Positions 1-7,315 of a DNA stretch of 18,356 bases are shown in pieces. Positions within the stretch are counted from its first letter, which is position 1. The number at the start of each line of letters is the position of its first letter. The notes below the pieces were generated by a model. It had not been told where the DNA came from. It did no database searches and worked only from the letters and a program-made list of their open reading frames with translations. The DNA is from JARDZI01 sp041639705 (GTDB lineage Bacteria > Bacillota > Clostridia > Clostridiales > Caloramatoraceae): contig JBEQBT010000041.1 in NCBI GenBank assembly GCA_041639705.1, forward strand, positions 1 to 18,356, given 5' to 3'. Position numbers and translations under genes: made by a program.

Positions 1-46
1 TGGGATGAAAAAAGAAGCATAAACAGAGTAGATACAGTTACAAACA

Positions 47-62
47 TATATATGCATATATA
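47..62. repeat. 16-bp perfect AT-rich palindrome before the first gene
   Basis: TATATATGCATATATA is a perfect palindrome that ends just upstream of the AAGGGGG ribosome binding site (66-72) of the HAD phosphatase gene. It could be an operator, but alternating TA runs are common in DNA this AT-rich. Confidence 0.3.
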
Positions 63-79
63 GACAAGGGGGAAAAGTT

Positions 80-730
80 TTGTTAAAAGCAGTTATTTTT
101 GATATGGATGGAGTAATAATAGACAGAGAGCCTTTTCAATTGATTATATGTTTAAGACTTTTCAAAGATTTAAACATTAATATAACAGAGGATGAATATA
201 ATACATTTACTGGTGTCTCAAACACAAGTATGTGGACAACCTTAAAGAATAAATATGGATTGAAGGATACAGTTTCAGAACTTGTAAAACATCATACTGA
301 AGCCGCTATTAATTATTTGGAGGAAAACGAAGAAAAACCAATACCTGGAGTTGTAGAAATTCTGGAAAGTCTAAGAAATAATGATATAAAGATTGCCCTT
401 GCTTCCTCATCTCCCATGGAAGGAATAAGGCAAGTACTAGATAAGTTTCAAATCAGTGAATATTTCCAAGCAGTCATAAGTGGGGAAAATTTAGAGAGGG
501 GAAAACCTGCTCCAGATATTTTCCTGAATGCAGCTAAAATGCTTAAGGTTGAGCCTGAATATTGTATTGTAATAGAGGATTCAAATCATGGAGTTACTGC
601 CGCAAAAACAGCAGGAATGAAGTGTATAGGTTTCCAAAACCCTAATTCAGGGAACCAAAACTTGGAAGTAGCAGATTTAATAGTAGAAAGTATGAAAGAA
701 CTGAATTTCAATAGGATAAAAAATATTTAG
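80..730 (+). CDS. HAD-superfamily phosphatase, beta-phosphoglucomutase-like
   Basis: This is a cytoplasmic Mg-dependent phosphatase or phosphomutase of the haloacid dehalogenase superfamily, 216 aa, the normal length for the beta-phosphoglucomutase-like subgroup with a helical cap. Motif I is DMDGVIID, with nucleophile Asp8 and acid/base Asp10. Motif II is Ser109 in ALASSSP, motif III is Lys142 in GKPAPD, and motif IV is Glu166-Asp167 in IEDS. The start is a TTG with AAGGGGG 7 nt upstream; there is no in-frame ATG nearby. The substrate cannot be read from sequence; sugar phosphates are typical. The next reading frame downstream is a peptidase relic, so this gene gives no operon clue. The superfamily call is secure, the subgroup less so. 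Confidence 0.9.
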   Translation: MLKAVIFDMDGVIIDREPFQLIICLRLFKDLNINITEDEYNTFTGVSNTSMWTTLKNKYGLKDTVSELVKHHTEAAINYLEENEEKPIPGVVEILESLRNNDIKIALASSSPMEGIRQVLDKFQISEYFQAVISGENLERGKPAPDIFLNAAKMLKVEPEYCIVIEDSNHGVTAAKTAGMKCIGFQNPNSGNQNLEVADLIVESMKELNFNRIKNI

Positions 731-731
731 T

Positions 732-935
732 TATCAATTTTGGAAGGGTTCTATGGAAGATAGAGAAGGTGCCTGGAGGGATTATACAAAGTTGTGCAAT
801 GCTGGAGGAAGTCAATCATTTACTGAACTAGTAAAACTAGCTGGATTAATGTCTCCATTTAAGGATGGGTGTGTGAAATCAGTCATTGGCACTATAGAAA
901 ACTGGCTTGATACTATAGATGATACAAAACTTTAA
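732..935 (+). pseudogene. C-terminal remnant of an M3-family oligoendopeptidase
   Basis: The open frame here reads like the last 68 or so residues of a roughly 560-600 aa M3 (PepF-type) zinc oligoendopeptidase. It starts YQFWKGSMEDREGAW, then has LCNAGGSQSF, ELVKLAGLMSPF and GCVKSVIG, and ends in a Trp-containing helix. The similarity begins upstream of the only ATG (753), which shows that this is a truncated gene rather than a small intact one. The HEXXH zinc site and the rest of the protein are absent, and the frame is closed by a stop at 717-719 inside the HAD gene. The ATG has no good ribosome binding site. A good intrinsic terminator follows, probably the original terminator of the lost gene. 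I infer a deletion that fused the HAD gene to the peptidase tail. Confidence 0.75.
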
Positions 936-956
936 ATACAAAAATGCTTTTTAAGG

Positions 957-1003
957 TTCATACACTGCAGAATTATAATTTAGGAAGTGTATGAATTTTT
1001 TTT
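957..1003 (+). terminator. Rho-independent terminator
   Basis: TTCATACACT (957-966) pairs perfectly with AGTGTATGAA (986-995) and is followed directly by eight T. It ends the HAD gene and peptidase-relic transcript. Confidence 0.85.
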
Positions 1004-1087
1004 ATATTTGTAACTTAATATAAAATACCCTATAAAAAAGATTAAAGAGGTAAAAATACTATTAAAAGATATAAAGAAGGTGAAAAG

Positions 1088-1324
1088 TTGACAGAATTTG
1101 ATGCAAAAATAGATGTTAGAGAAATAGAGCCAACAAATAGGATTGGAGTAATTTATACTACATTTGATAACTTGAAGCCAGGACAAATAATGGAGATCAT
1201 TAATGATCATGACCCCCATCATCTAAATCAAAAGCTTACTATTGATAGAGATGGGCAGTTCGATTGGAAATACCTTGCTGAGGGTCCTGATGTATGGAGA
1301 ATACAGATAACAAAAATGTTGTAA
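1088..1324 (+). CDS. DUF2249 domain protein
   Basis: This small soluble protein of 78 aa is a single DUF2249 domain, a TusA-like alpha/beta fold. Recognisable family features are the opening DVREIEPTNR, the central TFDNLKPGQ, the NDHDPHHL signature and the closing EGPDVWRIQI. Members often sit near hemerythrin-like or nitrogen-oxide/redox genes; their biochemical role is not established. The start is TTG with AGAAGG 7-8 nt upstream. The alternative GTG at 1080 runs at once into a stop, so TTG is the only reasonable start. The gene stands alone between two terminators and is probably monocistronic. Confidence 0.85.
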   Translation: MTEFDAKIDVREIEPTNRIGVIYTTFDNLKPGQIMEIINDHDPHHLNQKLTIDRDGQFDWKYLAEGPDVWRIQITKML

Positions 1325-1342
1325 TGCTTTGTTAACTAGTTT

Positions 1343-1387
1343 AAAAATAAGGATGATTCATATGTGTAATGAATCATTCTTATTTTT
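1343..1387 (+). terminator. Rho-independent terminator, 18-bp stem
   Basis: The arms 1343-1360 and 1370-1387 are complementary over 18 bp with one G-T pair. The 3' arm itself supplies the run of T. It lies 19 nt after the DUF2249 stop codon. Confidence 0.8.
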
Positions 1388-1506
1388 AACTGATATGAAA
1401 TTAATATATAAATCATAGGAAAATACTAATATATACTGTATAATATAATTTGCTTATATTACAATTCTAATCTATAAAGCAAATGACTTTATTTAGGAGA
1501 AAATTA

Positions 1507-2868
1507 ATGAATCAAAAATGGTTTAAAGATAGATATTTTTATAAAACTATGATTACAATTGCTCTTCCAATAACACTTCAGAACCTAATTTCATCATCAC
1601 TTAATATGGTTGATACAGTAATCATTGGAAGATTAGGAGAATCAAAAATTGCTGCAGTAGGGTTAGCAAATCAATATTTTTTTCTACTCAATTTAATACT
1701 TTTTGGAATAAATAGTGGTTCCTCCATATTTATAGCACAGTTTTGGGGCAAGGGTGATACAAAACATATAAGAAAGGTGTTAGGAATAGCTCTAATTACT
1801 GGAGGTATAGTAAGTATTATATTTACAATTGGGGCATTTGTGGCTCCACAATTTATACTATCACTTTTTACAAATGACAGCATAGTAATTGAATTAGGTA
1901 GTGAATATTTAAAAGTTATTTCATTAAGCTATTTCATAACATCAATAAGCTTTGCATATGGATTTGCTTCTAGAAGCATTGGCCAGGCCAAATTGCCTTT
2001 AATAGTAAGTGGTATATCCCTTGGGATAAATACATTTCTTAATTATGCACTCATTTATGGTTTGTTTAGGATGCCTAAAATGGGGATAAGGGGATCAGCT
2101 TTAGGTACTTTAATTGCAAGAATAGTTGAGGTAATTCTTCTACTTAGTATAGTGTATCGTGAAAATGGAGTTCTAGCAGGTAAGCTAAAAGAAATGTTAA
2201 CACCAACAAAAGAGTTTGTTTTTAAATATTTTAATACTACACTGCCTGTAATTTTAAATGAAAGCTTTTGGTCTCTTGGTATGACAATGTATTCTGCTGC
2301 ATATGCAAGAATTAGTACTGGAGCAGTTGCAGCAGTGCAAATATCAAATACAATACAGAATTTATTTATGGTAGTTTTCTTTGGATTGGGAAACGCATGT
2401 GCTGTTATGATAGGTAATAAAATTGGAGCAAATGAAAAAGTAACTGCAATAAAATATGCAAACAAGTTTTCTATAATAGGTCCATTACTGGGAATAGTAA
2501 CAGGAGGTATAGTGATTATTATTTCTCCATATATTTTGAAATTGTTCAAAATATCATCTGAGGTATATAGTGATGCATATAAAATATTGATAGTTATGGC
2601 AATTTTCATGGGTATTAAGGTATTTAATATACTTCTAGTTGTTGGAATACTTCGGAGTGGTGGGGATACTAAATTTTCAATGTTTCTTGAAATAGGAAGT
2701 GTGTGGCTGATAGGCGTTCCACTGGCTTTTCTAGGAGGCCTTGTATGGCATTTACCTGTTTATATTGTGGTTGCTCTTGTTTCTCTAGAAGAGATTATCA
2801 AGACGTTAATTGGTATACCGAGATTGATATCAAAAAAATGGGTAAGAAATGTTGTGGAACATATGTGA
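1507..2868 (+). CDS. MATE-family multidrug/cation efflux protein
   Basis: This is an inner-membrane exporter of the MATE family (NorM/DinF-like), which moves organic cations or drugs out in exchange for Na+ or H+. The 453 residues give the usual 12 hydrophobic segments in two homologous halves. Typical stretches are ALPITLQNLISSSLNMVDT at the N-terminus, the motif around IGRLGESKIAAVGLANQ, and LLVVGILRSGGDTKFSMFLE in the second half. I prefer the ATG at 1507 because AGGAGA lies 6 nt upstream (1495-1500); an in-frame ATG at 1483 would add eight residues but has no ribosome binding site. A TATAAT lies at 1439-1444. The substrate is not predictable from sequence. The gene converges on a minus-strand peptidase gene. 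Confidence 0.93.
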   Translation: MNQKWFKDRYFYKTMITIALPITLQNLISSSLNMVDTVIIGRLGESKIAAVGLANQYFFLLNLILFGINSGSSIFIAQFWGKGDTKHIRKVLGIALITGGIVSIIFTIGAFVAPQFILSLFTNDSIVIELGSEYLKVISLSYFITSISFAYGFASRSIGQAKLPLIVSGISLGINTFLNYALIYGLFRMPKMGIRGSALGTLIARIVEVILLLSIVYRENGVLAGKLKEMLTPTKEFVFKYFNTTLPVILNESFWSLGMTMYSAAYARISTGAVAAVQISNTIQNLFMVVFFGLGNACAVMIGNKIGANEKVTAIKYANKFSIIGPLLGIVTGGIVIIISPYILKLFKISSEVYSDAYKILIVMAIFMGIKVFNILLVVGILRSGGDTKFSMFLEIGSVWLIGVPLAFLGGLVWHLPVYIVVALVSLEEIIKTLIGIPRLISKKWVRNVVEHM

Positions 2869-2875
2869 TTATAGA

Positions 2876-2905
2876 AAAAGGGACAAGATTGACTCTGTCC
2901 CTTTT
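2876..2905. terminator. Bidirectional intrinsic terminator
   Basis: AAAAGGGACA (2876-2885) pairs perfectly with TGTCCCTTTT (2896-2905). The A and T tails work for the MATE gene on the plus strand and for the P1 peptidase gene on the minus strand, whose stop codons lie on either side. Confidence 0.85.
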
Positions 2906-2926
2906 CCTGAACTAATTACTTTATAT

Positions 2927-3892
2927 TTACGAATAAATTTCATTATAACTTACATAAGATTCAATTGATTCAGCTTTTTTAACTCCATTTATTACTGCTT
3001 TCTCAATAACATTAGCAGCAAGTAGTCCTACAACATTTATATCTGCCTCAATTTTTCCGGTTGATAGGGCAAATATTGTATCCCCATCATACATAGTATG
3101 GGAAGGACGTATTACTCTTCCAAAGCCATTATGGGCCATGGAAGCAACCTTATTCATTTCTGCTTTAGTAAGTGATGCGTTTGTAATAATAGCACCAATG
3201 GTTGTATTACCATTGAAAACATTGGATTTATGGTTATAGTTCTTAATCATGAATTCTTCAGTAAATATAAATGACTTCTGTTCTCTAGAAAAGGCTCCTG
3301 CAAGAATTTTATTACTTTGGGGATCTATTACATCTCCAAGACAGTTGACTGCAACAACAGCTCCTACCTTTAAATTACCTACCTGAATAGAATATGATCC
3401 AAGTCCGCCCTTCATTGCATATTTAGTACCTAGAATTTTACCAACTGTTGCCCCACACCCAGCACCAATATTGCCCTCTTTAAAATTACCTTTTTCAGCA
3501 TTAACACATGCACTGTATCCCATTGCTTTATCAGGTCTAATTTTGTAATCGCCAATATTTAGATCAAATAATACTGCACCTGATACAATTGGAACTCTAG
3601 TTATTCCAACATCAAAGCCCATATTTCTTTCCTCCAGGTACTGCATTATACCTGAGGCTGCATCAAGTCCATATGCACTTCCTCCTGATAAAAATATTGC
3701 ATGAACCTGTTGAATCATATTAACTGGATTCAAAAGTGCTGTTTCTCTTGTTCCTGGGGATCCGCCTCTTATATCAACGCCTGCAGTAGCACCATTTTCA
3801 AATAGAATTACAGTGCATCCTGTCACAGCCTCAAGGTTTTCAGCATTTCCAATCTTTATTCCATCAATTTCAGTTATACTAATCTCTTTCAA
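2927..3892 (-). CDS. P1/DmpA-family aminopeptidase (N-terminal nucleophile hydrolase)
   Basis: This is a 321-aa member of the P1 (S58, DmpA/BapA/NylC) family, which makes an active Ntn-hydrolase by cutting itself. Known members remove N-terminal L-, D- or beta-amino acids, or cut nylon oligomers. Family marks include GIKIGNAENLEAVTGCTV, DIRGGSPGTRET, FLSGGSAYGLDAA, NIGAGCGATVG and the end motif HNGFGRVIRPSHTMYDGDT. The likely self-cleavage point is Asn229-Thr230 in GNTTIGAI, as in NylC, where Thr is the nucleophile, rather than Ser as in DmpA. The start is TTG with AGAGGTG 6-7 nt before it. It lies 58 bp downstream of the ECF S component on the same strand, with a strong terminator in the gap. 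The natural substrate is unknown. Confidence 0.9.
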   Translation of the reverse strand: MKEISITEIDGIKIGNAENLEAVTGCTVILFENGATAGVDIRGGSPGTRETALLNPVNMIQQVHAIFLSGGSAYGLDAASGIMQYLEERNMGFDVGITRVPIVSGAVLFDLNIGDYKIRPDKAMGYSACVNAEKGNFKEGNIGAGCGATVGKILGTKYAMKGGLGSYSIQVGNLKVGAVVAVNCLGDVIDPQSNKILAGAFSREQKSFIFTEEFMIKNYNHKSNVFNGNTTIGAIITNASLTKAEMNKVASMAHNGFGRVIRPSHTMYDGDTIFALSTGKIEADINVVGLLAANVIEKAVINGVKKAESIESYVSYNEIYS

Positions 3893-3908
3893 CTAGAGCA
3901 CCTCTTTT

Positions 3909-3945
3909 AAAAAACTCCAAGCAAGATTTTTGATCTAGCTTGGAG
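3909..3945 (-). terminator. Intrinsic terminator between ECF S and P1 genes
   Basis: On the minus strand CTCCAAGC and GCTTGGAG form a perfect 8-bp stem (plus positions 3938-3945 and 3915-3922), followed by six T. The T run ends just before the AGAGGTG ribosome binding site of the P1 peptidase, so transcription through this pair must be partial, or the peptidase must have its own promoter. Confidence 0.85.
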
Positions 3946-3950
3946 AAGTA

Positions 3951-4544
3951 TTATTTTCTTATCTTTTTAAGCTTTTGTATAACAGGAATACTTATTAAAA
4001 CGGTTACAATTGCTTCTGGTAAACCATTTGTGATCCCTACTGCTAATATGGCCTTGCTAGCTGCCGAAGTATTAATATTAAATGCATTTGCATAGCTTTG
4101 GAGATAGAGCAGATATAATGCACTAAGTACTAAGGCAGTATTTGTTATTGACCCTATAAAAGCTGCAATACCTATTCTTATTGTTTGAGATTTGATTTTT
4201 AGTATACTATATACATAATAAGAAGTTAGTCCAATTATAACTCTAGGAAGCACAGATACTAGTGGATTTATAAAAGCAAATGAAACAATGTTGGGCTGTA
4301 TTATCGCTTTATATAAACTAGTTATACCAAAAATAAGTCCAAGCATTGCACCTACAAGAGGACCTTCCAAAATAGCACCAATTATTACAGGTATATGCAT
4401 GATTGTTGGATTAATAGGTGGTATAGGAATAAATCCTAGTGGGGTTAAGCTTAATATAATAGTTATTGCAGATAGCAATCCTATTACTACTATTTTTCTT
4501 GTGGCAAACCTTGATGCAGTAGAAACCTTTTTTTCAATTAACAT
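3951..4544 (-). CDS. ECF transporter S component (vitamin-type substrate binder)
   Basis: This integral membrane protein has five to six hydrophobic segments in 197 aa, the normal size for the substrate-binding S component of an energy-coupling factor transporter. It carries the pattern LTPLGFIPIPPINPTIMHIP followed by IIGAILEGPLVGAMLGLIFG, which marks the PF12822-type S components. It should work with a shared EcfA/A'/T module encoded elsewhere. The group contains pantothenate and other vitamin transporters; the substrate is not proven here. I chose the ATG at 4544 because a perfect GGAGG sits 7 nt upstream; an in-frame ATG at 4619 would add 25 residues that lie in a structured leader and lack a ribosome binding site. 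A P1 peptidase gene follows. Confidence 0.87.
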   Translation of the reverse strand: MLIEKKVSTASRFATRKIVVIGLLSAITIILSLTPLGFIPIPPINPTIMHIPVIIGAILEGPLVGAMLGLIFGITSLYKAIIQPNIVSFAFINPLVSVLPRVIIGLTSYYVYSILKIKSQTIRIGIAAFIGSITNTALVLSALYLLYLQSYANAFNINTSAASKAILAVGITNGLPEAIVTVLISIPVIQKLKKIRK

Positions 4545-4565
4545 AATAATACCTCCGCTCTTATT

Positions 4566-4634
4566 CCTTATGGATATAAGTCGTAAAATTCCTATAAGGT
4601 TAAATTTGTTCGGTTTCATTTAGAATACCGACGA
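4566..4634 (-). promoter_or_regulatory. Structured leader before the ECF S gene
   Basis: Three complementary segments lie between the likely promoter and the S-component start. 4566-4574 and 4590-4599 form a 9-bp stem with one bulge. 4611-4614 and 4627-4630 form a second stem with an inner 3-bp helix. GTCG near 4630 can pair with CGAC in the loop of the first stem (4580-4584). It does not match the TPP, FMN, cobalamin, preQ1 or THF riboswitch consensus that I know. ECF S genes are often riboswitch-controlled, so this is a candidate only. Confidence 0.4.
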
Positions 4635-4792
4635 TAATAGTTTATCACCTTTTAGTAAAAATTTAAATACATATTATTATACTTTCGCCAAGTTTTGATT
4701 AATGGTATTATTTATTATAAGAATTAAATGATAAAAAAAGTAGGAAACTTTCTATTATATTATTATATGCATAATTGCAAAGGAGTGATACT

Positions 4793-5521
4793 ATGAAATT
4801 TTATTCTGAATTAAGTAAGGTATACGATGTCGTTTTCCCATTAGATTTGGATACAGTTAAGTTCCTAAGTGAAGATTTAAATTCTGAGGATTATGTATTG
4901 GACTTAGCTTGTGGAACTGGAGAATATTCAATTGCACTAAGTAAATTAGGTTCTAGTGTTATTGGAGTTGATTTAAATGGTGAAATGATAAAAATTGCGC
5001 AAGAAAAAGCAAAGAATTTGGATGTAAGCTTTATTGAAAAAGATATGACAAAATTAAATGATTTTAAAAATAAAAAATTTAAATTAATATTCTGTATTGG
5101 AAATTCAATCGTACATCTCAATAGTAAAAATAAAATAGAAAAATTTATTCAGGATATATATAATTCCTTGGATGATAATGGAGTAATGGTTATACAAACC
5201 ATTAATTTTGACAGAATCATAAAATACAATATTGATTCTCTGCCACCTATTGATAGACCAGATGTGGGTGTAAACTTTATAAGAAAATACAATTATAATA
5301 AAGATGAAGAAATATTAGACTTTAGAACAGAGCTTGTAATAAAAGATGAGTCAGGGAAAAATAGATACATAAATAGTGTTCCTTTGATTATGCTTATGAA
5401 GGATGACATTATTTCTATGGTTAAGGTAGCTGGATTTAAAAATGTAGAGTTTTATGGTGGATTCAATAAAAAAGAATATAGTGAAGAATCCTATGCAATG
5501 GTTGTTAAAGCAATTAAATAA
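4793..5521 (+). CDS. Class I SAM-dependent methyltransferase
   Basis: This soluble 242-aa protein has a Rossmann-like methyltransferase fold. Motif I is VLDLACGTGEYS (about residues 35-46), the acidic end of beta 2 is IGVDLN (Asp60), and FIEKDMTKL matches the adenine-contacting region. LIFCIGNSIVHL fits motif IV of the family that methylates small molecules. The acceptor is not predictable. The start is the ATG at 4793 with AAGGAG 8 nt upstream; an upstream TTG (4775) lies before that ribosome binding site and is not used. The phosphofructokinase gene follows 30 bp later with its own ribosome binding site and no terminator between, so the two may be co-transcribed. Confidence 0.9.
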   Translation: MKFYSELSKVYDVVFPLDLDTVKFLSEDLNSEDYVLDLACGTGEYSIALSKLGSSVIGVDLNGEMIKIAQEKAKNLDVSFIEKDMTKLNDFKNKKFKLIFCIGNSIVHLNSKNKIEKFIQDIYNSLDDNGVMVIQTINFDRIIKYNIDSLPPIDRPDVGVNFIRKYNYNKDEEILDFRTELVIKDESGKNRYINSVPLIMLMKDDIISMVKVAGFKNVEFYGGFNKKEYSEESYAMVVKAIK

Positions 5522-5551
5522 CATAAAAATTAGTTTGAAAGGAAGATAATA

Positions 5552-6769
5552 ATGAAACTAGAAGGAAAGGTATTAGTTGCTCAAGGAGGGGGACCAACAG
5601 CTGTAATTAATCAATCTTTAGTTGGAGCTGTTCTTGAATCAAGAAAATTTCCGCAAATATCAAAGGTGTATGGTGCTATTAATGGGGTCCATGGAATAAT
5701 TAACGAGGAGTTTCTTGATTTGACTCAAGAAACTACTCATAACCTCGAACAGGTTGCAGTAACACCATCATCGGCTCTATTTTCAACAAGGGATAAACCA
5801 GATAAAGCATATTGTAAAGAGATTTTTAATATATTGAAAGCCCATGATATAAGATATTTTTTCTATATAGGGGGAAATGACTCTGCAGATACAGTTAGAA
5901 TTGTAAATGAACAGGCAGAATTATCTGATTATGAGTTTAGAGCAATACATATTCCAAAAACTATTGATAATGATTTAATGGTTAATGATCACACCCCAGG
6001 TTATGGGTCAGCAGCAAGGTTCGTTGCACAAACCTTTATAGGAATAAACCTTGATTTAAAGTCCATACCAGGAGTTTATATAGGTGTTGTAATGGGTAGA
6101 AATGCAGGATTTTTAACTGCCGCTTCATCGATCGCTCAAAAGTATCCTGATGATGGGCCACATTTAGTATATTTACCAGAAAGACCTTTTTATAAAGAAA
6201 GATTTCTTATGGATGTAAAAAATGTTTATGATAAATATGGTAGGTGTGTTATTGCTGTCTCAGAGGGTATAGTAGATGAAAAGGGTAATCCTATAATGAC
6301 AAAACTAATGGACCACGTGGAAAAGGATGAACATGGGAATGTAAGATTATCTGGGACAGGAGTATTGGGTGATTTATTATCAAAAGAAATAAGTAGTAAA
6401 CTAAAAATCAAAAGAGTAAGGGCAGATACCTTTGGTTATCTTCAGAGATCTTTTATAGGATGTGTTTCAGATGTGGATCAGCATGAAGCAAGGGAGGTAG
6501 GAGAAAAAGCAGCTCAATTTGCAATATGGCACAACTTAGATGGTTCTATAACCATACATAGAACAGGCTTTTATTCAGTTGATTATAAGTTAACTAGCTT
6601 AAATGCTGTGGCAGGAAAAACAAAACATATGCCAGATGAATTTATAAATAAAGAAGGAAATAATGTAACAGAAGCATTTAAATATTACTTAAATCCACTT
6701 TTAGGATCAAATATGCCATCAGCACATCGACTTAGAGCTCCAATTGTGGACAAGATTTTAAAAAAATAG
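5552..6769 (+). CDS. pfp: 6-phosphofructokinase, probably pyrophosphate-dependent
   Basis: This enzyme phosphorylates fructose 6-phosphate in glycolysis, in the cytoplasm. The 405-aa protein has the GGGPTAVIN nucleotide/phosphate loop (residues 12-20), GGNDS (107-111), PKTIDND (135-141) and MGR (181-183). Asp in the place of the second Gly of GGDGS, and Lys in PKTID in place of Gly in PGTID, are the classic signs of PPi as phosphoryl donor. The Asn in GGNDS (usually Asp) is a known variant of long PFKs. The length and C-terminal end (SAHRLRAPIVDKIL) fit the roughly 400-aa PPi-type group. The start ATG is preceded by AAAGGAAG. The reaction is reversible, saves ATP and suits a fermentative anaerobe. 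Confidence 0.92.
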   Translation: MKLEGKVLVAQGGGPTAVINQSLVGAVLESRKFPQISKVYGAINGVHGIINEEFLDLTQETTHNLEQVAVTPSSALFSTRDKPDKAYCKEIFNILKAHDIRYFFYIGGNDSADTVRIVNEQAELSDYEFRAIHIPKTIDNDLMVNDHTPGYGSAARFVAQTFIGINLDLKSIPGVYIGVVMGRNAGFLTAASSIAQKYPDDGPHLVYLPERPFYKERFLMDVKNVYDKYGRCVIAVSEGIVDEKGNPIMTKLMDHVEKDEHGNVRLSGTGVLGDLLSKEISSKLKIKRVRADTFGYLQRSFIGCVSDVDQHEAREVGEKAAQFAIWHNLDGSITIHRTGFYSVDYKLTSLNAVAGKTKHMPDEFINKEGNNVTEAFKYYLNPLLGSNMPSAHRLRAPIVDKILKK

Positions 6770-6788
6770 AAAATAAAAATAGTGTTGA

Positions 6789-6844
6789 AGGGGCTGCTTC
6801 AAAATAATGTCTAGAGCATTATTGTGATGTAGCCTCTTTTATTT
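6789..6844 (+). terminator. Two-part rho-independent terminator
   Basis: AGGGGCT pairs with AGCCTCT (6831-6837) as an outer stem, and AATAATG (6803-6809) pairs perfectly with CATTATT (6817-6823) as an inner stem. TTTT follows. It ends the phosphofructokinase transcript. Confidence 0.75.
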
Positions 6845-6884
6845 GTTATATTCTAAAATATATAAAAACTTAAAAATTCCATCA

Positions 6885-6910
6885 ACAAAAATGTCGAATC
6901 ACATATAATA
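6885..6910 (+). promoter_or_regulatory. Possible sporulation promoter (sigma-K-like) with Spo0A box
   Basis: CATATAATA (6902-6910) fits the sigma-K -10 form CATANNNTA, with an AC pair 15 nt upstream (6885-6886). A perfect Spo0A box TGTCGAA lies between them (6892-6898). The next gene is the Gly/Tyr-rich peptide at 7030. Both motifs are short, so chance matches are possible in AT-rich DNA. The untranslated distance of about 110 nt is long. Confidence 0.35.
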
Positions 6911-7029
6911 ATAGTGGAAATGAATTTATTTTGACGGAATAGTAATATTATTGATTGCCGTACAAAAGTAAGAAATAACCCTTAATTATAAAAGAATTCA
7001 TAAAATTAAAGTTTTGGAGGGGAGAGAAT

Positions 7030-7176
7030 ATGTTTTATCCTTATTACTATCCTTACTATAACCCATATTCATACATGGGAGGATCTGGCGGATTTGGTGG
7101 ATTTGGTGGATTTGGCGGAAGGAACTTTGTTTTTCCATTTTTAACAGGTTTTCTTTTAGGTGAACTTTTCTGGTAG
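7030..7176 (+). CDS. 48-residue Gly/Tyr-rich small protein, spore-coat-like
   Basis: The ATG at 7030 follows a strong GGAGGGGAGAG ribosome binding site and opens a 48-residue frame ending in TAG at 7174-7176. The N-terminal third is Tyr/Pro-rich (FYPYYYPYYNPYSYMGG), the middle has repeated GGF units, and the last 16 residues form a hydrophobic stretch (FVFPFLTGFLLGELFW). The gene is bracketed by its own terminator. Composition and size resemble small Gly-rich sporulation or coat peptides of the YjcZ type in endospore formers, but I do not recognise an exact family. A sporulation-type promoter candidate lies upstream. An alternative is a membrane microprotein. Translation looks real; the function is inferred from composition. 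Confidence 0.75.
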   Translation: MFYPYYYPYYNPYSYMGGSGGFGGFGGFGGRNFVFPFLTGFLLGELFW

Positions 7177-7189
7177 TATTTTATTATTT

Positions 7190-7220
7190 AAAAGGATGCA
7201 CATTTAATGTGTATCCTTTT
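7190..7220 (+). terminator. Rho-independent terminator, 14-bp stem
   Basis: The arms 7190-7203 and 7207-7220 pair over 14 bp with one G-T pair and a three-base loop. The 3' arm ends in TTTT. It isolates the small-peptide gene from the DUF3189 gene. Confidence 0.8.
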
Positions 7221-7315
7221 GAATAATATTCTGAACCTTGTTAAATTACTAATAAAATTATTGAAATTGAAGATACTAATTTATTATAGAATACTGGAAA
7301 GTGTGAGTGATATTT

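Noticed and set aside
1328..1346. Rex-like half site TTGTTAA after the DUF2249 gene
   Set aside because: The right half fails at two of seven positions and it lies downstream of a gene, next to a terminator.
2055..2609. 184-codon minus-strand frame opposite the MATE gene
   Set aside because: It is a shadow frame: the plus strand encodes a full MATE transporter with clear motifs, and the minus frame has no ribosome binding site or family.
4545..4619. N-terminal extension of the ECF S component to the ATG at 4619
   Set aside because: No ribosome binding site before 4619, while a perfect GGAGG precedes the ATG at 4544. The extra residues do not resemble S components and lie in a structured leader.
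7238..7255. Third Rex-like site TTGTTAAATTACTAATAA before the DUF3189 gene
   Set aside because: The left half is perfect but the right half has two mismatches, and the gene has no redox link. Such half sites are common in AT-rich DNA.
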